NCBI RefSeq assembly: GCF_900104585.1
Contig: NZ_FNVX01000006.1
Location: 434,001-498,000, forward strand
DNA from: Bacteroides ihuae
Lineage (GTDB): Bacteria > Bacteroidota > Bacteroidia > Bacteroidales > Bacteroidaceae
Length of the DNA stretch: 64,000 nt
Direction of reading: 5' to 3'
Part shown: positions 56,150 through 64,000 of the stretch, in pieces
How positions within the stretch are numbered: the stretch's first letter is position 1
How the letters are laid out: each line of letters starts with the position of its first letter
Notes under the pieces: generated by a model
Told to the model about the DNA's origin: nothing
The model's input: only the letters and a program-made list of their open reading frames with translations
Databases searched by the model: none
Translations under genes and position numbers: made by a program

Positions 56150-56190
56150 TTACATCTGAGAACATCGATTATGCAAATTTACAGATGTAA
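56150..56190 (-). promoter_or_regulatory. susC promoter with candidate operator inverted repeat
   Basis: Minus-strand TAAATTTG (56174-56181) matches the -7 consensus. Perfect 9-base arms TTACATCTG (56150-56158) and CAGATGTAA (56182-56190) flank it: one directly upstream of the -7 box, one just after the likely transcription start. This is a plausible binding site for the SusR-like regulator. Confidence 0.5.
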
Positions 56191-56336
56191 GTCAACGCTT
56201 TACTTATAGATAGTAAAAAGGTAGTGAATTGAACAAACAATAAGTGGATAAACATCTATTAATCAAGAAGATAAGAGAAAATAAAAATTAGAAATAAGTA
56301 GTAGTTCTAATTCATTATAAGGCAGTTTAAACCAAA

Positions 56337-56366
56337 GAAGCCTCAACTTTATAGAGTTGAGACTTC
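56337..56366 (-). terminator. Terminator after the SusR-like gene
   Basis: On the minus strand GAAGTCTCAACT pairs with AGTTGAGGCTTC (one G-U) over a 6-base loop, then CTTTGG. It separates the regulator from susC. Confidence 0.65.
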
Positions 56367-56397
56367 CCTGAGTCTGACTAGAAGAGGGTAATACAAT

Positions 56398-58068
56398 CTA
56401 TTCGGTCAGCCGCCCTATCTGCATTACTTTGTCTTCAAATTCATCACGTTCGCCGGCAGCTTTATTACGAACCTTGGTTCGGTAATTATAGATGGTTGTT
56501 ACAGAGTAACGAAGGAATTGCGCAATCTTCACACTATCCGTAATGCCCAAACGTATCAGGGCATAGATACGCAGTTCGGTATTCAGTTGTTCATTCGCTT
56601 TGGGATAAATACGTTCGCTCTCTAGCAACAAACGATTAAAGTCCGTCACAAAATTAGGGAATAAACGCAGAAAAGTATCATCAAAATTGAGGTAGAACTC
56701 TTTTAGTTCATTCTCAATGACCTGAGTCGATTTAATGCTCTTATATAGTTCGTCCACCTTTCCTGCAGAGGCTATTTTACCAAGCGAACGACGATAAGCA
56801 TCCATCTTTTCAAGATAAGTGGAGCATTGATCCATGTATCTGCCAATGTATTCCTCCTTGATAAAGTTTGTTTCCGAAAGAGTAAGGTTCGTCTCCTTCA
56901 GCTGATTATTAGAATCTCGCAACCTATTGTTTACATCCTTCAATTCCTTATTTAGTTTGCTTAGTTCAATATTTACTTCGCCTACATGACGACGGGCAAC
57001 AGCCACTTTCCTCATTTGTTTGTACAAGAAGAAGATGGTTATAAGCAAAATAACAGACAGGACACTGATGCCCAATAGCCCCAGTACAATTTCGTGTTTT
57101 TGCTTTTCGTTTTTCTGAGTATATGCCTTATCTATAATAGGGAATATCGCTCCTATTTCGATAGTACGCTGACGAGCATTACAGCTACGAGCATCTTCCA
57201 TAGAGCACTTCAAATAGGTGTATGCCCTGTCAATATCGCCTGATTCATAGAGAGCATAAGCCAGTTCGCGCAGAGAGACATACTCCTTCACAGCCGATTG
57301 CAAATCGGAGATGGAAGAAACGGCCAGATTCCACATCATTTTCTCTTTATCGCCTTTGCCTTTATAAACCTGAGCCAGAGAAAAAGAGAGAAAAGCCAGA
57401 TTATGATCTGACGGAGCTATTTTACCTTTTGCCTCATTAAGAATAGATAGGGCTTCATCATATCTCTTCCCGGCAAGCAGTTTTTCTACATCGATAAGCG
57501 TATGCTCAATGGTTCCTTTTGGCTTAATGATTAATAAAGAATCTCTGTAGGTATCTACTATCTTGTCATATTGGATCTTTTCCTTTTCACGAATAGCATA
57601 GTCGGCCATCAAGCCATACATAGTTCGGTATAAATGATAATAATAAGGGCGCAAATATTCGGGTAGTTGCTTGGAATGGACAGATGCCATCATATCCAGC
57701 GCTTCCTTGTACATGCCTGTGAGACTCATAATATCAGCAATATTCATCCTCGCATCAAAAATATGTTCCCAGTTATGAAGATTCTCTGCCAATTCGAGCT
57801 TCAGAGTAGCATAATGAAAAGCCGAATCCGTATTAAAGTAACGGTATTCGTCAAAAAGCCTCCCAAGAACACTGTAAACCTGTTCTTTATCGGATAAACT
57901 CTTACAAAGTTCTTTATAGTTCTGAATACGGGTTTCTTTGCGTTCTGTATAAATGGAGCGCTCACGTATTGTCTTATCTAAAACCTTCAGGATAGAGTCA
58001 TTTTTGCTTTCGCAGTGTAAGGGAAGGAAATAGAAAATAACAAAGAAAAGGAGTACTGTCTTTTTCAT
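56398..58068 (-). CDS. SusR-like transmembrane regulator (TPR, TM, coiled coil, DUF6377/HTH)
   Basis: Regulator of 556 residues. A signal/anchor is at the N-terminus; residues about 30-320 are TPR-like helices in the periplasm; a TM helix LGLLGISVLSVILLITIFFL is at about 328-350. A coiled coil (ELSKLNKELKDVNNRLRDSN) leads to a C-terminal domain with a helix-turn-helix, LGITDSVKIAQFLRYSVTTI. The architecture is that of SusR, which senses maltose in the periplasm. Placed upstream of susC on the same strand. Confidence 0.88.
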   Translation of the reverse strand: MKKTVLLFFVIFYFLPLHCESKNDSILKVLDKTIRERSIYTERKETRIQNYKELCKSLSDKEQVYSVLGRLFDEYRYFNTDSAFHYATLKLELAENLHNWEHIFDARMNIADIMSLTGMYKEALDMMASVHSKQLPEYLRPYYYHLYRTMYGLMADYAIREKEKIQYDKIVDTYRDSLLIIKPKGTIEHTLIDVEKLLAGKRYDEALSILNEAKGKIAPSDHNLAFLSFSLAQVYKGKGDKEKMMWNLAVSSISDLQSAVKEYVSLRELAYALYESGDIDRAYTYLKCSMEDARSCNARQRTIEIGAIFPIIDKAYTQKNEKQKHEIVLGLLGISVLSVILLITIFFLYKQMRKVAVARRHVGEVNIELSKLNKELKDVNNRLRDSNNQLKETNLTLSETNFIKEEYIGRYMDQCSTYLEKMDAYRRSLGKIASAGKVDELYKSIKSTQVIENELKEFYLNFDDTFLRLFPNFVTDFNRLLLESERIYPKANEQLNTELRIYALIRLGITDSVKIAQFLRYSVTTIYNYRTKVRNKAAGERDEFEDKVMQIGRLTE

Positions 58069-58297
58069 CTATTAAAGGTCTTGATTTAACAAGAACAAAG
58101 ATAAAAAAACATTTAGATTCACCACAAAGAACCCATTGATAGTAGCAAACAAATTAATACTTTCATAAAAAGAAGAGCACTTAAATCTACGCACAGTGTC
58201 AATTCAATCCAAGCACTGCATCCATCATTTCTATCTATGTCTACAGAGATTAAAGAATCTAAAGTTAAAATCAAAGCCTTTCCATTGCACAATAAAA

Positions 58298-58316
58298 AAA
58301 GCGGAGTAAACTCCGC
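58298..58316 (-). terminator. Terminator after glmM
   Basis: GCGGAGT and ACTCCGC form a 7-bp stem. On the minus strand it is followed by seven T. It lies 36 bases after the glmM stop. The rest of 58069-58290 is A/T-rich and holds the regulator promoter, which I could not pin down. Confidence 0.75.
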
Positions 58317-58351
58317 CTCAAAATCAAGCTATATGTATGTTATATTCAGAT

Positions 58352-59740
58352 TTACTTTGCTAAATCATTGACTACGTCCATGATCTTTTGTCCGATCTCT
58401 TCTGCAGCTTCCATGGTAGCAGCTTCGCTATATACACGAATAATCGCTTCCGTATTGCTCTTGCGCAAATGAACCCATTTATCTGCAAAATCAATCTTAA
58501 CACCATCGATATCATTGATTTCCTCGTCCTTATAGATTTCTTTCACCTTAGCAAGAATAGCATCTACATCTATTTCGGGAGTGAGATCTACACGGTTTTT
58601 AGCAATGAAATAAAGAGGATAAGAAGCACGAAGCTCGCTTACTTTCTTTCCTTCATGAGCCAAATGGCTAAGAAAAAGAGCAATACCCACCAGAGCATCA
58701 CGTCCGTAGTGACTTTCCGGGTAAATAACTCCGCCATTGCCTTCACCACCTATAACAGCATTGGTCGCTTTCATCTTAGTTACAACATTAACCTCTCCTA
58801 CAGCTGAAGCATTATACTCCATGCCATATTTGTGCGTAACATCTCGCAAAGCACGGGTTGAACTAAGATTAGAAACTGTATTACCCGGAGTATGCTTCAA
58901 TACATAATCGGCAACAGTTACCAATGTATACTCTTCGCCATACATAGCACCATCTTCGCAAATCATAGCCAAACGGTCCACATCGGGGTCTACAACAAAA
59001 GCAACATCGGCTTTACCGCCCTTCATCAGATTCATAATGTCACCTAGATTCTTTTCAAGTGGTTCTGGGTTATGAGAGAAAAGACCAGTAGGTTCGCAAT
59101 AAAGCTTTTCTACGTGCTTAACGCCCAAACGTTCTAATAACTCAGGAAGAATAAGACCCCCAACCGAGTTCACACAGTCAATAGCAACCTTAAAGTTTGC
59201 TTTCTTGATAGCCTCAACATTAACAAGTTTCAATGCCAATACGCTATCAATATGCTTTTTATTATAAGTGAGGTCTTTGCGATAAGAACCAAGGCTATCC
59301 ACTTGGGCATAATCAAATTCTTCTGCTTCGGCAATACGAAGCACTTCATTACCTTCAGCCGCATTCAGGAACTCACCCTGTTCGTTGAGCAACTTTAATG
59401 CATTCCATTGTTTTGGATTATGAGAGGCAGTAAGGATGAGGCCTCCGCAAGCACCTTCCATCGTTACAGCCAGTTCAGTAGTTGGTGTAGAAGCTAAATC
59501 GATGTCAACAACATCCCAACCCATACCCATAAGAGTACCTACTACAACATTTTTCACCATCTCGCCGGAGATGCGGGCATCGCGTCCCACGACTATTTTA
59601 TTGCTGGTAGATTTGCATGTTTTACGAATTAAAGTAGCATAAGCTGAAGTGAACTTTACGATATCAAGTGGATTTAATCCTTCACCTGTTGATCCGCCGA
59701 TAGTTCCGCGAATCCCTGAGATTGATTTTATTAGAGTCAT
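58352..59740 (-). CDS. glmM: Phosphoglucosamine mutase
   Basis: Alpha-D-phosphohexomutase family enzyme of 462 residues for UDP-GlcNAc synthesis. The phosphoserine loop is LILTASHNPKQWNALKL (Ser near residue 104). The metal-binding motif is FVVDPDVDRLAMI, the sugar-specificity loop is GGEGNGGVIYP, and the phosphate-binding C-terminal motif is RKSNTEAIIRVYSEA. The GEGNGG loop favours GlmM or a phosphomannomutase-like enzyme; I favour GlmM from its similarity to Bacteroides GlmM. Confidence 0.9.
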   Translation of the reverse strand: MTLIKSISGIRGTIGGSTGEGLNPLDIVKFTSAYATLIRKTCKSTSNKIVVGRDARISGEMVKNVVVGTLMGMGWDVVDIDLASTPTTELAVTMEGACGGLILTASHNPKQWNALKLLNEQGEFLNAAEGNEVLRIAEAEEFDYAQVDSLGSYRKDLTYNKKHIDSVLALKLVNVEAIKKANFKVAIDCVNSVGGLILPELLERLGVKHVEKLYCEPTGLFSHNPEPLEKNLGDIMNLMKGGKADVAFVVDPDVDRLAMICEDGAMYGEEYTLVTVADYVLKHTPGNTVSNLSSTRALRDVTHKYGMEYNASAVGEVNVVTKMKATNAVIGGEGNGGVIYPESHYGRDALVGIALFLSHLAHEGKKVSELRASYPLYFIAKNRVDLTPEIDVDAILAKVKEIYKDEEINDIDGVKIDFADKWVHLRKSNTEAIIRVYSEAATMEAAEEIGQKIMDVVNDLAK

Positions 59741-59899
59741 AGGTTACCAAAAATTAAATATATTGTTCAATTTAATAAATCTGGAATTTTGTTATAACAT
59801 AAAAGTAAGGATAAAAATACTGCGAAGCGGTGGCATATCCAATTTTAGAAAGTTAGAAACGATAGTCACATCTTTCTGCATAATATCCAACTTTGTCTT

Positions 59900-60931
59900 C
59901 TAGAATTTTAATAAGATTTCATATTTTTCAAGCCCTTGTTCAAAGACCTTCACTGCCTCTTCCATCGAGCCGAAATATTCTCCACCTGAAGCATTCAAAT
60001 GGCCCCCTCCATTGAAAAATTCTGCTGCAAATTTATTGCAAGGAAACTTTCCTACCGAACGAAGTGAAATCTTAATCATCGGTTTCTCTGTATCCTCTCT
60101 TAGAAAGCAAGTAAAACAGACATTCTTGATAGACAAGGGAATGTTCACAAATCCTTCACTATCTCCTTTTATGTAATCAAAATTACCTTGTTCTTCCTTA
60201 GTCAGTGATATCAAAGCAGAATTATAAGTTGAATATACTTTCATCTTAGAAAGTACATATCCCATCAACCTCAGGCGACTCTCTGAATAAGTATTAAATA
60301 CCTTACGATAAATAGCATCTTTGTCAATTCCTTTAGAGAGCAATTCACTTATAATAAAGTAAATTTCTTGACTATTAGAATTATAAGTAAACCCTCCTGT
60401 ATCCGTCATCATACCTGTATAGATGCACTCAGCTCCATCTTTGGATATATCACTGAAATAACCCATACGGCAAATCAGACGAAAGACCAATTCTGAAGTA
60501 GAAGATATTTCAGGATGAGAGATTGTTATGTCACAAAACTCGTCTGGATAAGGATGGTGATCAAGCATCATTTTACGAGCAGAAGAAGTTTCCACAGCAT
60601 CAGCCATAGCATCAATTCTCTTCAGTCCGTTAAAATCGAGGCAACAGATAACGTCGGCCTCAGCAATTAATTTGTTTGCAAAATCACGATAACGATCATA
60701 TAACAGAATTTCTTTACTACCCGGCATCCATTTCAGAAAATCAGGAAATGCATTAGGAACAATCACATTTACTGCTTTATCTTGAGAATAAAGAAAGTGC
60801 CAAAGTCCCAGAGATGAACCAATGGCGTCTCCATCGGGAGAAACATGTGAGACAATAACAATTTTATCGGCTCGTTCAATCCATTTAGTAAAATGGTCTA
60901 TTTTAGTTTGTTCAATAACCTTAGTCAGCAT
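59900..60931 (-). CDS. DHH-family phosphoesterase (NrnA-like)
   Basis: Cytoplasmic phosphoesterase of 343 residues. N-terminal motifs are IVSHVSPDGDAIGSSLGL and CLDFNGLKRI, the DHH motif is in MLDHHPYPDEF, and the DHHA1 motif is FNGGGHLNASGGEYF. NrnA proteins degrade oligoribonucleotides and 3'-phosphoadenosine 5'-phosphate. It begins 47 bases after the ComEC-like gene and is probably the last of rpe-comEC-DHH. Confidence 0.92.
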   Translation of the reverse strand: MLTKVIEQTKIDHFTKWIERADKIVIVSHVSPDGDAIGSSLGLWHFLYSQDKAVNVIVPNAFPDFLKWMPGSKEILLYDRYRDFANKLIAEADVICCLDFNGLKRIDAMADAVETSSARKMMLDHHPYPDEFCDITISHPEISSTSELVFRLICRMGYFSDISKDGAECIYTGMMTDTGGFTYNSNSQEIYFIISELLSKGIDKDAIYRKVFNTYSESRLRLMGYVLSKMKVYSTYNSALISLTKEEQGNFDYIKGDSEGFVNIPLSIKNVCFTCFLREDTEKPMIKISLRSVGKFPCNKFAAEFFNGGGHLNASGGEYFGSMEEAVKVFEQGLEKYEILLKF

Positions 60932-60978
60932 ATATTTTCTATTGATATAATCGACAAAAATACAAAATACTTTGTTTA

Positions 60979-63084
60979 TCAGAGCAGAAAGCAGACAGAA
61001 CCTTTGTCGGCAAGAGAAATAAAATGAATGCCCAACTGATTACACTCTTCCGAGAATTCTTTTTTGTGCCAATCAGAAATAGAGGCATCCAATACGACCG
61101 TTTGTACTGAGAATAGACCAACCAGCCATTTCAATCGCCCTCTATATCCCTTACATAGATAGAGATAATCAACAGTAAAAGGGTGTGCGGTCACCTTATT
61201 TAACCAGCGATCATCATTAACAAAACAGACTCGCTTTCCTCCAAATGAAAGGATATTATTACGAAAATCAATCGTGTGATTAGCTTTAGTATTCAACACC
61301 GAAGTAGGTGAAAGGATATGTAAGCGACTCCAATAGGCTGAAGCAACGGCATAAAGGCGTTTATCATCCGCCGCACTGTCATCCGGATGCACTAGCCAAG
61401 AGCGTCCGCTCGCTGTGATGCAATGTGCTACGGGACAATTACGTACATTATAGAAAACTAAGCTATTATAAGGATGGTCTTTATAGAGCATTGCGGCATG
61501 ATAAGAGCAGATGGTTAATACAGAAACTAGAAATGCGAGCATATTCCTCCCACTTCGAGCAGAGAGATAGCGAGTAAATAACAGTATAGAGAAATAAATA
61601 GCCAGAACCTCTAATGGATAAACCCAGATATGATCTATGGAGGAAAAGGGCAATTGTTCTACCCAACGCACAGAACCGTTGAGTAATTGCAGACTAAACT
61701 GAACAGCCTCTTTCAGCCAACTCTGAATCACAGGGAATGGGGTAAACAAAAGCATGACAATAGCCAGATACATAAGGATAGAAACCAATGGAATAACAAG
61801 TAAATTGGTCAAAAGGAAATAAGTAGAATAACGAGAAAAATAAAGCAAAACCAATGGTGCGGTGCCTATCTGGGCAGCAATGGACACAGAAATCAGACTC
61901 CACACATACTTTGCAGGCCAATTGGTTAATGTGATTTTACGATAAACCAGTGGATGAAAAAGTAAGATGGATGCCACTGCACAAAAGGAGAGTTGAAAAC
62001 CGACATCGAATAACCAGCAAGGATTATAAAGCAACATCAATACTCCCGCAGCAGCGAGAGTATTGAGCGAAAAAGTCTTTCCTAGAGCCAAACCCGACAA
62101 GGCAAACAAGGAGAACATTATAACCGAACGAACTACAGAAGGCGACAGACCTGCAAGAAAGGCAAATAGCCAAAGCGCAACTATAATCAACAGGATGCGA
62201 AGGAGGCTTATTATCTTCGATCGACCGAGAATCCTATTCAATAAAAAAAGTAATATCGCATAAAGAAAACCAATATGGAGACCTGAAAGTGCCAATATAT
62301 GGCTTGCCCCGGAAATAGAAAAGGTTTCTTTAATTTCATCACTCAATTCATCTTTGTAGCCTACCGTCAGTGCAGAAAGCACGGCAAATTCATCTTTACT
62401 GAACTTCAACGACCGATAAAGGTTTAATATCCGTTCGCGATAGTCAGCAGATACTTGTTTCAACGAACGAACTGAGTCATGTCCCACAATTTTCCAATTG
62501 TGGATAAATGTGAATCCAGTTCCGCTTATTCCCTTGCGCAGAAGATAGCGGGCATAATCAAACTCATCAGGATTGCCATTGTTTCTGGGAGCAGATATGC
62601 GAGTATAAAACAGAACTTCATCTCCTCGAGTCAACTGTTTACTTGCCGAATCTTTAGAAAAATAAATCAGAACATCTTTATGCAATGGCTCGGTTGATAA
62701 AGAATCAACCTGATCCAACAAATGAATAGTGCAAAGAACACTCCGTTCTTTTATTACCGGATGCTCAGTCAAGATACCTCGATAAGCCGTTTCTTCATCA
62801 GAAAAAGAGTGAATTGTTTGTGTCAATTTCCAAGCAGAGGCACCAACACCAATTGAAAAGAATAGAAGATAAATGCCTGCACCAAACAGCCATCTAGAAG
62901 AATACTTTCTAAAAAGAGATGAAAATCCACCAAACAAGAGAGAAATAAAGAAGGCAGCAAGAGCTAACCTCCACACAAATGCCTTGTCCTGAAAAGATAA
63001 AGCGTCACCGCTAATAATGCCCACTATTAATGGAACCAACAGCCGCAAAAAAGGATATCGATGTAGATATTTAATAGAAGACAC
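60979..63084 (-). CDS. ComEC/Rec2-family membrane protein
   Basis: Polytopic membrane protein of 701 residues. An N-terminal DUF4131-like part includes FLRLLVPLIVGIISGDALSF. The Competence domain has ILALSGLHIGFLYAILLFLL and FLAGLSPSVVRSVIMFSLFA. ComEC channels pass single-stranded DNA inward. The C-terminal 160 residues look like a degenerate metallo-beta-lactamase domain: no HxHxDH motif is visible. Role in a genus not known for natural competence is open. Confidence 0.88.
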   Translation of the reverse strand: MSSIKYLHRYPFLRLLVPLIVGIISGDALSFQDKAFVWRLALAAFFISLLFGGFSSLFRKYSSRWLFGAGIYLLFFSIGVGASAWKLTQTIHSFSDEETAYRGILTEHPVIKERSVLCTIHLLDQVDSLSTEPLHKDVLIYFSKDSASKQLTRGDEVLFYTRISAPRNNGNPDEFDYARYLLRKGISGTGFTFIHNWKIVGHDSVRSLKQVSADYRERILNLYRSLKFSKDEFAVLSALTVGYKDELSDEIKETFSISGASHILALSGLHIGFLYAILLFLLNRILGRSKIISLLRILLIIVALWLFAFLAGLSPSVVRSVIMFSLFALSGLALGKTFSLNTLAAAGVLMLLYNPCWLFDVGFQLSFCAVASILLFHPLVYRKITLTNWPAKYVWSLISVSIAAQIGTAPLVLLYFSRYSTYFLLTNLLVIPLVSILMYLAIVMLLFTPFPVIQSWLKEAVQFSLQLLNGSVRWVEQLPFSSIDHIWVYPLEVLAIYFSILLFTRYLSARSGRNMLAFLVSVLTICSYHAAMLYKDHPYNSLVFYNVRNCPVAHCITASGRSWLVHPDDSAADDKRLYAVASAYWSRLHILSPTSVLNTKANHTIDFRNNILSFGGKRVCFVNDDRWLNKVTAHPFTVDYLYLCKGYRGRLKWLVGLFSVQTVVLDASISDWHKKEFSEECNQLGIHFISLADKGSVCFLL

Positions 63085-63094
63085 AGAATAGTAA

Positions 63095-63745
63095 CTACAT
63101 ATTCTTTAAATCCTGAATCATCACTACTGGATTTTCAGCAGCAAAAATGGCATTCCCTGCCACAAGCACATCTGCACCGGCAGCAATCAGTCGTGCTCCC
63201 GTCTCTTTATTCACACCGCCATCCACTTCAATCAGAGCTTTAGAGCCTCTCTGATCAATCAAAGCGCGCAATTCTTTTACCTTCTCTACAGAATGCTCTA
63301 TGAATTTTTGTCCACCAAAACCGGGATTCACACTCATGACCAACACCATATAGACGTCGTCGATAATATCTTTCAAGAAAGAAACAGGAGTGGCAGGATT
63401 AATTGTTACGGCTGGTTGCATACCCGCTTCACGGATTTGCTGAATGACACGATGTAAATGAGGACAAGCTTCAAAATGAACGTTCATGACTTTAGCGCCC
63501 AGAGCTTTTACTTCGGGAATAAACTTCTCGGGGTTTACTATCATTAGATGTACATCAAGCGGTTTATTCGTTAGCTCAGCAACATACTTCAACACCGGAA
63601 AGCCAAAGGAAATATTAGGAACGAAAACACCATCCATCACGTCAAGATGCAACCAATCGGCTTCACTCTGGTTGATCATTTCTATATCTCTAGCCAAATA
63701 GGCAAAATTAGCTGATAGTATGGAGGGGGCTATAATAGGTTTCAT
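63095..63745 (-). CDS. rpe: Ribulose-phosphate 3-epimerase
   Basis: Pentose-phosphate enzyme of 216 residues. Signature regions are IIAPSILSANFAYLARDIEM, WLHLDVMDGVFVPNISFG, PLDVHLMIVNPEKFI, VMSVNPGFGGQKFI and LIEVDGGVNKETGARLIAAG, with metal-binding His and Asp residues intact. It sits 10 bases before the ComEC-like gene. Confidence 0.97.
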   Translation of the reverse strand: MKPIIAPSILSANFAYLARDIEMINQSEADWLHLDVMDGVFVPNISFGFPVLKYVAELTNKPLDVHLMIVNPEKFIPEVKALGAKVMNVHFEACPHLHRVIQQIREAGMQPAVTINPATPVSFLKDIIDDVYMVLVMSVNPGFGGQKFIEHSVEKVKELRALIDQRGSKALIEVDGGVNKETGARLIAAGADVLVAGNAIFAAENPVVMIQDLKNM

Positions 63746-63773
63746 TTTCTCGATAGATATATAGTTTGTAGTA

Positions 63774-63781
63774 CAAATGTA
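63774..63781 (-). promoter_or_regulatory. -7 box for rpe
   Basis: Minus-strand TACATTTG matches TAnnTTTG, 28 bases upstream of the rpe start, in the 52-base gap after fmt. Confidence 0.5.
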
Positions 63782-63797
63782 GACAAAAACAATCAGA

Positions 63798-64000
63798 TCA
63801 TCCTACTTTCATACAAAATTCTTCCGTCAGTTTAAAGCCCCTTAAGAACTCTTCTGTACGAAGGCGCTTCTTACCCGGGAATTGCAAAGATTTCACCGAG
63901 ATGAAACCATCTGAGGTAGCTACTTCTATATAGCTCTTATCATCAGTGAGAATCGTTCCGGGTGCAACTTCACATGCCTTATCGATCTTCTCCGATTCAA
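63798..64000 (-). CDS. fmt: Methionyl-tRNA formyltransferase, C-terminal end (partial)
   Basis: The last 66 codons of a gene that continues beyond the right edge. Reading GTILTDDKSYIEVATSDGFI then KSLQFPGKKRLRTEEFLRGF matches the C-terminal OB-like domain of Fmt, which helps bind initiator tRNA. The stop is TGA at 63798-63800, and the frame is open to the window edge. Confidence 0.88.
   Translation of the reverse strand, partial: ESEKIDKACEVAPGTILTDDKSYIEVATSDGFISVKSLQFPGKKRLRTEEFLRGFKLTEEFCMKVG

Overview
The window looks like chromosomal DNA from a Bacteroides species (Bacteroidetes). The evidence is the SusC/SusD systems, the many Bacteroidetes-type -7 boxes (TAnnTTTG) upstream of genes, the RprX/RprY two-component pair, an EF-G paralog of the Bacteroides EF-G2 type, and the low-to-moderate GC content. 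The species cannot be named from sequence alone. There are no rRNA genes, CRISPR arrays, intact insertion sequences or prophages. Most of the window is conserved core genome, and the accessory content is nutrient-uptake loci.

Layout. 1-1.5 kb: the end of a SusC/SusD-type locus (SusD-like lipoprotein plus terminator). 1.6-11.2 kb: housekeeping genes, including a HAD nucleotidase, rsmI, tdk, an AI-2E-type permease, tRNA-Lys(UUU), a DUF47/PiT phosphate pair, ispF, a fumarylacetoacetase-family gene and rex. 11.3-14.5 kb: a large DUF5686 outer-membrane protein and a SUI1-family factor. 14.5-17.3 kb: the ribosomal operon rplM-rpsI-rpsB-tsf with leader structures. 17.3-18.4 kb: a stretch without an intact gene that appears to hold a decayed gene. 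18.4-22.3 kb: mgsA, a glycosyltransferase, a lipid A-type acyltransferase and mtaB. 22.4-26.6 kb: an acyl-CoA ligase, a small Ala-rich lipoprotein, rpsF-rpsR-rplI, a MarR regulator and a 58-residue membrane protein. 26.7-31.4 kb: rprX-rprY and the EF-G2-type factor. 31.6-38 kb: hemW followed by an ECF sigma/FecR anti-sigma/STN-TonB receptor/DUF4249 uptake system. 38-43.2 kb: a small secreted protein, a Smr protein, queA, a NUDIX hydrolase and two p-aminobenzoate (folate) genes. 43.2-58.1 kb: a complete polysaccharide utilization locus. 58.3-64 kb: glmM, a DHH phosphoesterase, a ComEC-like protein, rpe and the C-terminal end of fmt.

The main accessory system is the polysaccharide utilization locus at 43.5-58.1 kb. 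In transcription order it encodes a SusR-like membrane regulator, SusC, SusD, a SusE/F-type binding lipoprotein, a GH66 lipoprotein (dextranase/cycloisomaltooligosaccharide type), a GH31 alpha-glucosidase and a GH97 alpha-glucosidase. This composition matches the known dextran loci of Bacteroides. GH66 would cut alpha-1,6-glucan at the surface, SusC/D would import the products, and GH31/GH97 would release glucose in the periplasm. A perfect 9-bp inverted repeat straddles the predicted susC -7 box and is a candidate operator.

I did not find an obviously new multi-gene system. The items most worth a second look are: a 180-bp nested inverted-repeat element at 43246-43425; the EF-G paralog with alanine in place of the catalytic histidine; a candidate small RNA at about 37988-38092; the decayed gene at 17.5-18.4 kb; alternative hairpins upstream of rpsB; and the operator-like repeat at the susC promoter.
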